DNA from: Ceratothoa steindachneri
Lineage: Eukaryota; Arthropoda; Malacostraca; Isopoda; Cymothoidae
Length of the DNA: 64,000 nt
NCBI GenBank assembly: GCA_963969495.1
Contig: OZ018321.1
Location: 128,483,620 to 128,547,619, forward strand
Direction: 5' to 3'
Shown here piece by piece: positions 53,055-63,614 of this stretch; position 1 is the first letter of the stretch; each line of letters starts with the position of its first letter. A program made the position numbers and the translations under genes. A model generated the notes under the pieces. It saw nothing but the letters and a program-made list of their open reading frames with translations. It was not told the DNA's origin and did not search any database.

Positions 53055-54160
53055 ATGTCATCCTTCAAAAAATTCAAGAGTCAGGGTGAAATGTTAGGTC
53101 TTTCAGGCAAAGACCTGCTAAATTACGTACAGGAAGAAGAGAGGAACGAACGGGCAGAGCGAAGGGAAATGGAGATGGAGAAGAGCAAAATAAAGATGGA
53201 GGAGAACAAACTGAAGATAGAGGAGAACAAACTGAAGATAGTGAAGGAAGAACGTGAACAAATTAGGCAGCATGAGCTGAAAATGAACGAAATCAAATGG
53301 ATTCTCAGTCCATCGGTTCCATAACTCAAATTCCCAAACTCGTTCAGTCAACCTTCCCGCTTTTAATGATGGAGAGGAATTTGGGTCATTTTTTACCCAT
53401 TTTGAGAGAATCTTTCAGATCAATAGATGGGATCTCGAAAATAATGGCGTCACTCGCTTATTCTCCCTCCTAAATGCTAAGTTAAGGGATATATTCATGT
53501 CTTTTCTCCAGGAAGCAACTTTGGACTATTCCACGTTAAAGTCCGAATTGTTAGCCGCTGTTCATATGAATTGCGAATTCTACCGCTGCCGGTTCCGCCA
53601 GGAAAGGATCCGAACTGGCCAAACATTTCGACAACACGGGTACATCCTTCAAAGACACCTTCAGTGATGGCTGGATGCGTGCAAGATTCCCCAGGTCTAC
53701 GAGTCCCTTCTGGACTTCTTCCTTAGGGATTAGCTTTTGGCTGCCGTGGCTCACGAAATTCGCGCCGTCATTAAGGATAAAGGTTGTGCCACTTTCAAGG
53801 AGTGCTTGGAAGAGGCCGCTGTCTACGCGGGTAGTCACGATTTATACCCTAAGGATGTTAAAAAGGCTCCTCAATCGCCCCCCAAAACTAAATTTTATGG
53901 CCCTAAGACCCCCCCCCCCCCTAAATTGGTTCCAAGATTTACCAAAGTTCCTAGTCCCTCGAAGCCAAGAAACGTCCATCCATCTGAACACAGAGACGTT
54001 AAGCCCCTAGTTTCTTCTCCCCCGGTTTTGCCAGACCAAAAGAAACCCGATCGTCTGCTACACCTGCGGAGTTACCGGCCATTACCGCACGAACTGTCCT
54101 CAAAACTCCCGATTCGCAAACTCTCAGTCCCACCAAGTGCACCAAATCTGGGCCTTTCCT
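53055..54160 (+). pseudogene. gag of Gypsy-2
   Basis: From ATG 53055: MSSFKKFKSQGEMLGLSGKD, then LLNYVQEEERNERAERREME and a Lys/Glu coiled coil. A frameshift near 53300 leads to the capsid-like block NLPAFNDGEEFGSFFTHFER, INRWDLENNGVTRLFSLLN and LRDIFMSFLQEAT. Further frame changes give FKECLEEAAVYAGSHDLY, a Pro/Lys linker and the zinc knuckle CYTCGVTGHYRTNC (54056-54097). It parallels Gypsy-1 gag domain by domain. At least three frameshifts. Confidence 0.8.
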
Positions 54161-54249
54161 GATCCTCCTCCGTCGCCAAAGGAGACCCCCGATCCTCCTT
54201 CGCCCACCAAAGATCCGGTCCATTAGGTAAACTTTCTCTTTAATGAGAA

Positions 54250-54696
54250 CAACCCTGGTGGGTTGAAGTTTGAGAACGGAACTGTGAACGGTCGCCGAGT
54301 ATCCAACCTCGTCCGTGACACCGGTGCACCTGTATTATAGTGTCTGAGGATCTACTGCCCCCTGTTGGGCCCGAGCACAAGAAATTTGCAGTGGTCCACG
54401 ACTACCTTGGACGGGCCAGTCGTTTCCCAGTAATTCGTTGTCACATCGAGTGTGACTATATGTCCGGTTGGGCCGAAGTGGTAGCGGCCCCAATCCAGTT
54501 CTACTCCGTTTTGTTCGGTCAGAACCCCGTAATCCACGACCCTTCCGTGGGCCAGCTCGTGTTTACCCGTACACAGGCAGCCCTGGAATTCCATGCACCC
54601 GTTCCCCTGGAAACCCCTATCGACCCGGAGTTCCAAGCCCTATGGAGCGACAAGTTTGCCCGCGCCCAGAAGGAGTGCGCAACTCTCCCCCCTTAG
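54250..54696 (+). pseudogene. Retropepsin-like protease of Gypsy-2
   Basis: Reads FNENNPGGLKFENGTVNG, then RRVSNLVRDTGA with DTG at 54317-54325. A frameshift near 54335 leads to IVSEDLLPPVGPEHKKFAVV and FPVIRCHIECDYMSGWAEVV, ending at TAG 54694-54696. Same arrangement as Gypsy-1. Confidence 0.77.
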
Positions 54697-54773
54697 GGAG
54701 AAAACTAAAGCCCTCGAGCGTGAGCCCACTCGAGGTAACAAACGATTGTCGTACCTCGTGAAGAAGGACTTAT

Positions 54774-54975
54774 TGAGAGGTATAAGACCTACTTTGACCT
54801 TAAATCACGAGAACAAAAATTCCATCCTGGCGTGGAGGTGCTGGTGCTACTTCCCACGGGAAGCAACAAACTCCTTAGCCAGTGGAAGGGACCCTACCCC
54901 GTCCTCGAGGCTAGAGGACCCGTGGATTACCTCATCCGGTTTTTTGGGGGGTCTACTAAATTGTTTAGTCTTTAG
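54774..54975 (+). pseudogene. Integrase C-terminal domain of Gypsy-2
   Basis: YKTYFDLKSREQKFHPGVEV, then LVLLPTGSNKLLSQWKGPYP and VLEARGPVDYLIRFFGG, ending at TAG 54973-54975. This is the chromodomain-less end of gypsy integrase (family form: FxxGDxVLLLLPxxxxKLLAxWxGPYxVxxxxGxVDYxV). The catalytic core that should precede it is absent; only about 80 bp lie between it and the protease frame. Confidence 0.85.
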
Positions 54976-55289
54976 TCACATATTTATGCCTCCATTTAAT
55001 TGTATCCTTTTTTTTTAGTTCCACTGAAATGTCGCCAATGTTGTCCTGCGATTTTCTTTTTTTTCTTGTTGTTTAAAATTGTGCTAGTTAAATTGTCTCT
55101 AGAATTGACCCGTTTAAGGCTTATGTCCGTAAATTCCCCGCTGAGCCTAGATTAACGTTTTTATGGTGTGTACACCTGTCGTAGCAGATCGGAATTGTCC
55201 TAGACCCTTGATAATTCTAGTTTGACGGGTGGGATGATCCTTTTATACGCAACTGCTCTGTAAAGCATCATCTTTCGGTTGGGACCTTG

Positions 55290-55947
55290 GAAGATTGCCC
55301 TAGTTCCAAGTCAGGTGCTAACAACAAAGCAAAGTGACGGCTTAACTATTTGTGTGTTGGAATTAACCCCAGCCAGTGAGGTAATTCCATTTAACGATCG
55401 CTACGGAGCGATTTTTCCGACTTCACTCATCAACTCTTGTCGAAGCCATCCTCGTTCGCACCTCGTTTTCGGGTGGCCGAAATTCTCTCCCCTGGACCGG
55501 ACGTTACCGCCTCCCCCCTTTTGGAGAACCGTCTTCAAGTTTACTTCCCGCTCAGATGCTCCGAGCGCCCTCGCCTCACGTTTATTGCCTGCAGAAGACA
55601 TCCGTGAATCCTTCCTATTTGAATAGTCTACTCCTGTAATACATTAAATTTTAACTTCATAGTCTGATGCATAACTACAATTCCCCCCCTCGTTTATCTC
55701 TGTAACTTTGCCTATCAATTCTCTCATTTTTATGTAAATAAAATTATATTTTTGTACATGCCTCTGTAAATAACCTTGAGCTTTGCTATTGCCTATATTT
55801 TACCTGACCTAGTTGCACTCTTATCTCGCTATTCCGCCCGTCGAAACTCGTGGTGTTCCGTCCCTTTGTTGGTTCGCCCTGAAGTTATTGGTCCCTCCCC
55901 CATAGATATAATATGGTATTGATATAATGTAATGTCATACCACGACA
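55290..55947 (+). repeat. 3' LTR of Gypsy-2
   Basis: Ends CACGACA as the other LTR. AATAAAATTATATTTTTG near 55738 is a likely polyadenylation region, present in both LTRs. It has about 5-10% visible differences by eye from the 5' LTR. Confidence 0.85.
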
Positions 55948-56650
55948 AGGCATATCGATTCTCTCTAAGTGTTGTATCATACTCGGCTGATCATTAACGA
56001 AGCGGACAGGGTGAAAAATGGCCAGATATTCTAGGGATGGTAGTTAGGCTAAAGAAATTAATCATATCCTGAAATGTAGCCACTGTGTAGTCTTCAAGCA
56101 GCACAAGGGTGATTTCTTAGGCAGGAGCGGCCCTAAAAATGATATTTGAATGAAAAAGCAGTCACTACTATGAGGGTTATTCACCACCTTCGATCAAAAT
56201 TCAGGCTGTGAATACTAAGACGACAGGGAAAGTTAAAGACAAGAAACTGAAGCAGTTCCCTGATAGCAATGCGTAAACTCATCAACATTCAGGACGCCTA
56301 TATCCAACTCTTTGATTAAGCTGAATTCCTCCCCGTCGAGGTCGGCTGATGATGGAATGAATGTACGCGGAAATAGAAGCATTGTATCTTTATATCCTGG
56401 TGTTGCCGCACCATCACTGCCTGAAAAATGGTATTCAAAGCAAATAAACGAATTGAGACATAATACCATGTGTAAGTCACACAACTTCATGTCTGGACCC
56501 CCTTCCGTGGTGATATGTCGCAATTCACACACTTAACTGTAAACAATAAGGTCTTATCGTCTACGGTCTTGAGTCACTTCGAGTAAGTCCGACTTTGCAC
56601 TTTTACATGAACGATTCGTTGGCCGAAGCGGTGAAAATAGTAGAATTATA

Positions 56651-58300
56651 AGTGTTGTTGTCCTCTGTATGTGTTTTGGCTACCAAGGGTGATTTGTCAT
56701 CGAGTTTTTTTTGGTGTTATTCCTCGGTAGTCAGATAGAGTTCTTTGTTTGCCTTGGTGGCTAGGAATTCGTTTCTTCGATGAAAGGCTTTTTTCGCGAG
56801 GCACTAACTACAGGTGGTAAAGTTATCTTATTACAGACTGAGTAAAGCTGATCATGGATTCTTCAAGGGGAAAAAATCTTCGGTGCTGGATTCAGCATTC
56901 TATATTCGTTGGGAACATGGAAATTCTTCATATTTTTTTCCCATTTTGAGGCCCTTTCCAATTTCCCATTTATATCAATCGGCTGCACACTTCACGAAAA
57001 ACAACATATACACTTAAAATTAATTTTTCCACATTTGATATGAGCTTCAAATAGCAAACAAATTCTACTTTTTACTTATATTACTTATTTCACGGTTTAC
57101 ATTATTATAGAATCAGGCAATTATTATTTAATTATACATAAGATTTAATAAGGTACTTTTCTTTAGTATTTCTTTAAAAAAATAGGTTCCTAATTAGAGC
57201 TTTTAATAGATTCAAATAAATTTGGTGGGGAATTTAGTTTGTTGTATATCGGTTATTTTTAATTATAGATATTTTAAATTTAGCAGAAATGAAACAAAGC
57301 CGTTATATTAATTGCTTTATAAATGATTAAATTTATTTGGAGGGATAATTTTCGCAATTTAATTAGCTGAAATGGTGGAATCTAAGAAACATCATTTCAA
57401 TAGTTACTAAATGCCAGCATATCTCTCATTTTAGTGTTTAAGTCATAAATTTTATTTATTAAATCCTTCGTTCATTTGATTTTTCTTAAATATATAGAGT
57501 CCAATGCATTGTATTTATTACCTCCACTCTTATACCCAGATTTTTATAATTATTTAATTTTAAATCTTTCTATTACTGTTTCTAATTTCTTTTTAAAGCG
57601 CTATTAAAGTCCTTCGAGATAACGGACAGAAAAAAATATTCAGTTACGGACAAAATAATCGATTGGGTACGAAAATCATATTTCCTTGGAGAAATATGAC
57701 ACATCCTGTTTATTCTTTTACGTTAGGGGATATATCGATTATAATGTTGACGGTATTTATTGATATAAAGTTTACTAATTACTTTTTGTGCCGAATGTTG
57801 AACTTCAGGAGAGTGGTGGTCTCGGCCCGAAGCTTATTGCTCCTAAGATCTAGCACGAAATCTCCACATTTCTTTAAGTTGCCTGGTGTATCTTTAAGCG
57901 TTCATTATTACTTTGTATTTTTGTATACTTACTAATCGTAGTTTGTATCGCTTGTACAGCACGCAGTAGCATAGGAAACAACAAGAAAAGCCTGGTTATT
58001 TGACCACTGTCCATTAGGATTCTTTCAAAAGAGAGGTACTACGACTTTGGGAACAGTGTTCCATTTAGACTACTATTATCCATTCGGATTTCTTTATGTT
58101 GAATATTATTTTTGAACGACGTGAATTAATTATAAAATTTTATAAATCACATCAAATTGGGCATTCTTTTTGTTTCTTTGAGTCTCCTAATCCATATTAC
58201 AAGTTGAACACCAGAGCCCTCCGCGGCAATCGCACCGATGCCTTGACGCCGTAGCGAAGGCACCCAGCACGCAACGACGCAGATAGTCTTTTACGATCTT
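56651..58300. other. A/T-rich stretch without recognisable genes
   Basis: No named motifs. A 90-codon frame at 57663-57935 is hydrophobic through base composition. Confidence 0.45.
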
Positions 58301-58379
58301 TCATAAAGAATAGTGTAGGGGGACTCTCCATCCTCCCTTCATCTGTTTTCTTATCTCACTTTTGATCTTGAAAGCTTCT

Positions 58380-60000
58380 TGGTCGGCTAGCTCTTCTCGA
58401 TCTCTTCTAAGGTGTAGTCCACAAGTTCCATTGCATAAACCACCTTTTTCACGAAATTTATGATTGAGTACAGTGTCACCTGTACATGCAGAATAGCCAT
58501 TGAGTGTCTGAAGAGCACCGATAATGGCCACTTGGGACTAGTACGCCACATTTGCCAGGAGGTTCCCGTCAAGAAATGGTTGACATTAGGTTCTCTACCA
58601 ATCAGCATAGCTAAAGCCAAACTCTGATGGAACATGTGGTCTTTGGCCAACATGCTACCATCAGTAGAGTTGAGCACAAGGAAGAGTTTAAAGGCGGCAG
58701 GATCGAAAACGCCAAGTAGTCTCTCGATGAAGGCCCCGTCGTCATCAATGTTACACATGCTAGCAGTTAAGTGCCCGAAGAACACCGATAATGTCCGCCT
58801 AGGAAGAGTTCGCCAAAAGGGTCCCATCCGAGAAACGGGCGATATTCGGGTCTCTACCAATCAGCCGAGCTAAAGTTGATCACCAGGAAGCGTTTGAAGC
58901 CATCAGACTCAAAAAAGCCAAGTAGTCTCTTGATAAGAGGCTGGGAAGTGCCAAATTGGCTTGATCACCTTCTGAAACAGAAGGGGACCCGTCTGTTCTC
59001 GGAAAAGGAGGAACTACAATTCCTCTTGGTCTTCTTAGTTTTTTTCCTTTTGAGAGAGGAAGGCGGAGAGTGATCCCTCTTATCTTCAACCCCAGAAGAA
59101 ACCCCAAGGCTGAACGAGTCAGCCTATTCCTTTTCATCACCCGATATCAGGAAGTGTTTGGCTAACAAGGGTGCACTAACTGGCGTAGTAGGTCGCTTGT
59201 CTCATCGTGATTCCTCGGAGATTCGTGCGCAAAAAGAGGATCTTGCCCGGGGGGCGCACTTTGGCTCAGGAGAATCTCCCATGAAGGTTTTGTTTGATCC
59301 CAGGAAAGACTCATATGGGCGGGGGCACCATGCGACCATTTCCACCTCAGAAAGGCTCTCCATGTGGTCACCCTACTTCTAAGAGGTTGGGTATCTCGAC
59401 CCGGTACTCAAAAGGTCTATGGTCCGTTACAAGCATCATTGATGACAACATGCTTACGTCCATTTGGAAAAAGTGATCACCGGGCATGTCGACATTCGTC
59501 AAAGAGACTAATCTCGGATCTACGATGTGTCTCGGTAAAGCTAAGGGTGCGATGGCACCATTTACCCCTCTAAGAGGATTTAAACGGTTCACCTCTCCCC
59601 TTCGTGGAGCTCGAAACCTGAGGTGGCGCATCCTTTCTTTCGCAGTGTTCTTGGCGGGCCCTTGAGAAAACGAATAGGGAGCCTCTTACTATTGGAGTGT
59701 CGCTCGAAGGCAACTTCCTAAAAGGGACTAAGGAGAAAATCCCCGAAACAGTGAGCAAGGGAGGAAGAGAAGACTTGCCTCTCGGCTATAACTCTTAGAG
59801 GGGCTGCTGAGAAAGCAGAAAGGGGTCAACTCTTTAAAAGAGGGCAATCTGTCTAAGTGCGTCTCAAAGAGTAGTAAATGGTAAACCACTCTACCGATGG
59901 AGAGTGTTGATAAGGTATCCCCTTCCCCAGTTAGTACGTGTCCTAGCCTCCCTCGCCACCCCAACACCGAGGTTGGGAGAGGTTTTGTTAAGTAGGACAT
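58380..60000 (-). pseudogene. Diverged I-like ORF1 remnants with a partial tandem duplication
   Basis: On the minus strand, from 59150: a Ser/Lys-rich part (SPPSSLKRKKTKKTKR), then LIKRLLGFFESDGFKRFLVI. About 50 bp of ORF1 are missing before LIGREPNIARFSDGTLLANS (to 58745). The domain then restarts: FIERLLGVFDPAAFKLFLVL, NSTDGSMLAKDHMFHQSLAL, IGREPNVNHFLTG and INFVKKVVYAMELVDYTLEE (to 58390). This corresponds to residues ~345-470 of copy B ORF1. Sequence 59150-60000 is weakly similar to the N-terminal low-complexity part. It belongs to another, older subfamily. Confidence 0.7.
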
Positions 60001-60341
60001 AGTCGTTCATTGCTTTAAAGTCGAATTCACTCCCCCTTGCCGCGGAGTCCTTACTTTGAGTCCCACTGGAGGTCGGCCCAATGGGGCCTCTCGCGAGCCC
60101 CGGATGATACCACTAGGTGGAGCAGTATACGTTTTTATTTTCCACTCAATGGGAACCTACGCCAAATCTTACCCATGGCGTGGTAGGCAGGCAGGTCAGA
60201 GTGACGGATCTGGTTCAGTGACTGGTCTCGAAGAAGTCTACCCCCCCACCTCACCCGACTTCCAGTAAAAGTGCAGGAGGAAGCCAAAAAAGAGGGGAGA
60301 AGTATATGGGGCCATTCGAAGGAGAACAGAAATGGACAAGA
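60001..60341. other. Short gap without recognisable genes
   Basis: No named motif. Confidence 0.4.
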
Positions 60342-60475
60342 GTACATAGAGGGACAGTTGTAGTGGCAAGAGTATATAAAGGGACAGTTGTAGTGGCAAT
60401 GGTACATAAAGACATAGTTGTAGCGGCAAGGGTACATAAAGGGACAGTTGTAGTGGCAAGGGCACATAAAGGAAC
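60342..60475. repeat. 30-bp minisatellite, 4.5 copies
   Basis: Units start at 60342, 60372, 60402 and 60432, plus a partial one; consensus contains GGGACAGTTGTAGTGGCAAG. Since 30 is a multiple of three, both strands are open and give 10-residue repeats (VHKGTVVVAR on plus, LSLYVPLPLQ on minus). Confidence 0.9.
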
Positions 60476-61278
60476 CAGGGGAGCACACCATCTGCCACAG
60501 ACCTGGACCCAGAATGGAACTTCCGTTTGTGGTCCCCATAGAAGGATGTCTTTGTCCCGCTAAAATGAATTTATAAAAACAGTTTAAAAAAATGGAGGGA
60601 GAGAAGATTAACAGCACATACCATAGAACGAAAGAGAGAAGCAAAAAAGTTACTTAAACAGAGAGAACTAAAATTAAACTGAAAATACAGTATGATGTTT
60701 ATTTACCATGTACGGTCATTATAATCAGTCCAGTGGCAATTTACACTGACACTTTAATATATTATTACTTGGTGTGAGATGGAGTTTTTATGGTATATTT
60801 AGTTTATATAAATTATTTAAGACATTTAAAAATAAAATAAATTATTTTTAGGTATATTTTTACGTTATTGCGGTATTTCAAGCAGTTTTGTCGAAACATT
60901 TTGACACGGTTTTGCTTCATCAAAACAAGATTGACAAATTTCCGATATGTGGACTTTTTCCAGTTAATTTACTTTATGTATTTAATTTTTAATTATCAAT
61001 ATCACAAAAATGTTGGCATCAACATTTGGCCATTTTTTTATCTTCATGATTAATTTTCGAACCAAACGAGTTATGAAAAATATCATGGCAAGGCCTCGAG
61101 GCAGTCAATTCCAATTTATTGGAGGATTCCTGAAAAATATAAATAATTATATTATAGTAAACATACTTTTGTCCGAAACATTTTGAAAAATGTGACATTA
61201 CTAACTTGGGCAAGTGTACATATTTCTTTAGCAATGATAGGGGTTTCATTTAATAGACCCTTATTTCTGAGCGATGAC
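60476..61278. other. A/T-rich stretch without recognisable genes
   Basis: No named motif on either strand. Confidence 0.45.
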
Positions 61279-61485
61279 CTACTGAGTAACGTGAGATCCG
61301 AGCCACGGGTATCCCGGAAGGAGAGGAACCTCCTTTACATTTGGTTTTCTTCTTATTCTTTTACTTTTGAAAGGGGAGGGCGGAAAGTGAGCCCTCTTAT
61401 CTCTACCAACTGAAGGGGTCCCAAGGCCGAGCGAATCAGCCTTTGCCTTATCATCATCCGAGATGGGGAAGATTTTGGCAGTCAC
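61279..61485 (-). pseudogene. Diverged I-like ORF1 fragment, N-terminal part
   Basis: KIFPISDDDKAKADSLGLGT, then KRAHFPPSPFKSKRIRRKP. It matches FSISERDLAEAGPSGLGTSA and the HSPPSSPKQKK block of copy B ORF1 and the same part at 59040-59150. It is therefore a second copy of that older subfamily. Confidence 0.6.
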
Positions 61486-61704
61486 AGGGAAGTCGACTTG
61501 AATCCTAACTCCATCCGGCGACTAACCACACCCGATGTGGTTTAACTTCGCTAACTGATGTTTCCACTTGACTAAACCATAGCCCAGCAAGTGTAGATAG
61601 AGTACAGCCTCCCCAGATGTCGATATTTTTCTAACAAACTTACTAATTTGTCGGTAAACAAGGTCTGCTGACCAAAAAGTCGCGTGCCCTTACTTATTCT
61701 GAAT

Positions 61705-62890
61705 AGCCTAGCCTAGCATAGCGTAGTATGGTCTAGCATAGCCTAAACGTACCTAGTATAGCATAGCATATCATAGCCAAGCATAGCATAGTAAAATCTA
61801 CCCTGTTTTAGTCTAGTATAGCCAAGCCTATCCAAACATAAGATAACTTAGCCTAAAATAGAATAGCCTAGCTGTGCCGGGCCTAACCTAGCCTAGCTTA
61901 GTATAATATACCTAAACTAGTATAACCTAGCATTGTATAGCTTACTTTATCCTGCCTTAGCCTAGTATAGCCTAGCCAATCGTATCCTACTATAGCCTAG
62001 CCTAGCTTAGTAGACCCTAGTCTAACCTAACATATTATAATATAGCCTAGCCTAGCTTAGTAGACCATAGTGTAACCTAGTATATTATAGTTATAGCCTA
62101 GCTTAGCCTAGTATAGCCTTGCAATAGCGTAGCATTGCCTAGTGTAGCCTAGCTTAGTATAGCCTAGCCTAACTATGTATGGTTTAGCATTGCATGCCAG
62201 AGCCTAGTCTAGTATAGCCAAGCTAGAATAGGCTACTATAGCCTAGCCAATATATCCTTGCATACGATAGCCTAGCCTAGCATAGTATACTATAGGCTAG
62301 CTTGGTATAGCCTATCCTAGGATAACCACAACTAACATAATATACCCAAGCGTATGATATTATAGAATAACCTAGTATATCCTAGACTAGTATAGCATAC
62401 CATGCCTTAAACTAGAATAATCCTGCATAGCCTAGCCTATTATAGCTTTGGTTAGCTAGCCTATCGTAACCTAACTTAATATTACTTAGCATAGCAGAGA
62501 ATAGCCCTCCCTAGCCTATTATATTTTAGCCTACCCTAGGATAGCTTAGTATAGCCCTGTCTAGCCTATTATAGCTTAGCATACTTAGTCTAGCCTAGCA
62601 TAGTATAACCTATCCTAGCATTACTTATCCTAGACAGTTAGAGCCTATACTATTATATTATACCAGAGTCAAGCATAGCTTAGTATTGTCTAGCCAAGAT
62701 CATATATGCTATCCTATCATAGCATTTTATAGCCTAAATTAGCATAGTATATCTTTCCCTTGTACATTATATCTTAGCATAGCTTATCATAGTATAGCCT
62801 AGCCTATAATAGCCTATTCCAGGCTTGTCTAGCAGAGTATAACATATTATAGCTTAGTCTAGTCTAGTCTAGTCTAGTCTAGTCTAGCTA
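61705..62890. repeat. 1.2-kb degenerate pentanucleotide array, TAGCC/TAGCA/TAGTA
   Basis: Almost the whole stretch is built from five-base words TAGCC, TAGCA, TAGTA and TAGTC, with drifted units. It ends in a pure (TAGTC) run near 62853-62886. No open frames are meaningful. Confidence 0.92.
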
Positions 62891-62898
62891 GCAGAGTA

Positions 62899-63195
62899 TC
62901 GGCCGAATAGTTATGATGTTATTACCAAAAACAAAATAATTTCAAGGTTAACCTTTGGAAGACTTTGGCAATTATATTATTCGAAAGAGAATGTAAACAA
63001 CATAAGGATTTCAAATTTCACTAGAATCGGCCGAATATTTATGATGTTATTGCCAAAACAAAATACTTCCCTAGCTAACCTGGGAAGGACTTTGACAATT
63101 ATATCATTCGAAAGAGAATGTAAAACAAAATGAACTTTTAAAACTTCGTTAGAATCGTCCGAATGGTTATGATGTTATCACAAAAACAACAAAAA
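62899..63195. repeat. 128-bp tandem repeat, 2.3 copies
   Basis: Units start at 62899, 63027 and 63155, exactly 128 bp apart. Each starts TCGGCCGAATA or TCGTCCGAATG and holds TTATGATGTTAT; the two full ones share TTCGAAAGAGAATGTAAA. Some mismatches. The third copy breaks off after about 35 bp. Confidence 0.9.
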
Positions 63196-63614
63196 AACGG
63201 AGACCCACCGACCGACATAGTGAGATGTAAAGTTGTTTGCGCCTAGACTCGCACGCGACTAAAAAAGGTGATATGAGAGATGTTCACCTGACCCACCTTC
63301 CTCCGGCGAGATCTTTAACAAGATATTGGAATCCACACTCGACCAAGTAAATCATCCCAACAGCTCGTGTATCTACTCCATCTTTTCCAATGCCTAAAGA
63401 AGATCGATACTTGCACAAGTCTATCACTCTATGCCTCAGAAACTTCTACCTTTCCTGAAGATAATTACACCGAAGAAATTACCGAAGGAATAATTTTGAG
63501 ACTAATATATATTTTTATTCTTTCATTCCATTTTAAAATTTATTTAATAAGAATAATTATTTTAATATTTAAATTATTGCAGTTTTATTAAAAAAGTCAG
63601 CATTTTCCTGAATC
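63196..63614. other. Stretch without recognisable genes
   Basis: No named motif; T-rich in the last 150 bp. Confidence 0.4.

Larger units (their letters stand above)
51838..55947 (+). mobile_element. Ty3/gypsy-like LTR retrotransposon Gypsy-2, internally deleted
   Basis: LTRs at 51838-52580 and 55290-55947 enclose gag, protease and the integrase C-terminus; RT, RNase H and the integrase core are missing. It is inserted in I-like copy E. gag and protease order and wording match Gypsy-1. The left border of the 5' LTR is uncertain because homology fades upstream of 51838. Confidence 0.83.
50070..56650 (-). mobile_element. Old I-like copy E, minus strand, split by Gypsy-2
   Basis: A strongly diverged copy in two parts. 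Part 1, about 50070-51545, holds the 3' UTR (a GGCGAC-like hairpin and TAGCCTAATTG), the end of RNase H, then, after an internal loss of some 1.5 kb, the RT start (HYVRVIFELEKFHDSAWLYG; FALDSCADNVPDQHDV). Part 2, about 55965-56650, resumes where part 1 stops, with the endonuclease (IGVLNVDEFTHCYQGTASVS) and a zinc knuckle near 56600-56640. Many indels and stops. The sequence 51546-51837 fits neither element clearly. Confidence 0.75.

Noticed and set aside
58387..58860. Host gene at 58.4-58.9 kb (157-codon frame)
   Set aside because: Its words line up with I-like ORF1 of copy B, so it is a diverged retroelement remnant.
61705..62890. CRISPR array or true telomere
   Set aside because: There are no spacers and the sequence is eukaryotic; the main word is CCTAG, not CCTAA, so a functional telomere is not supported.
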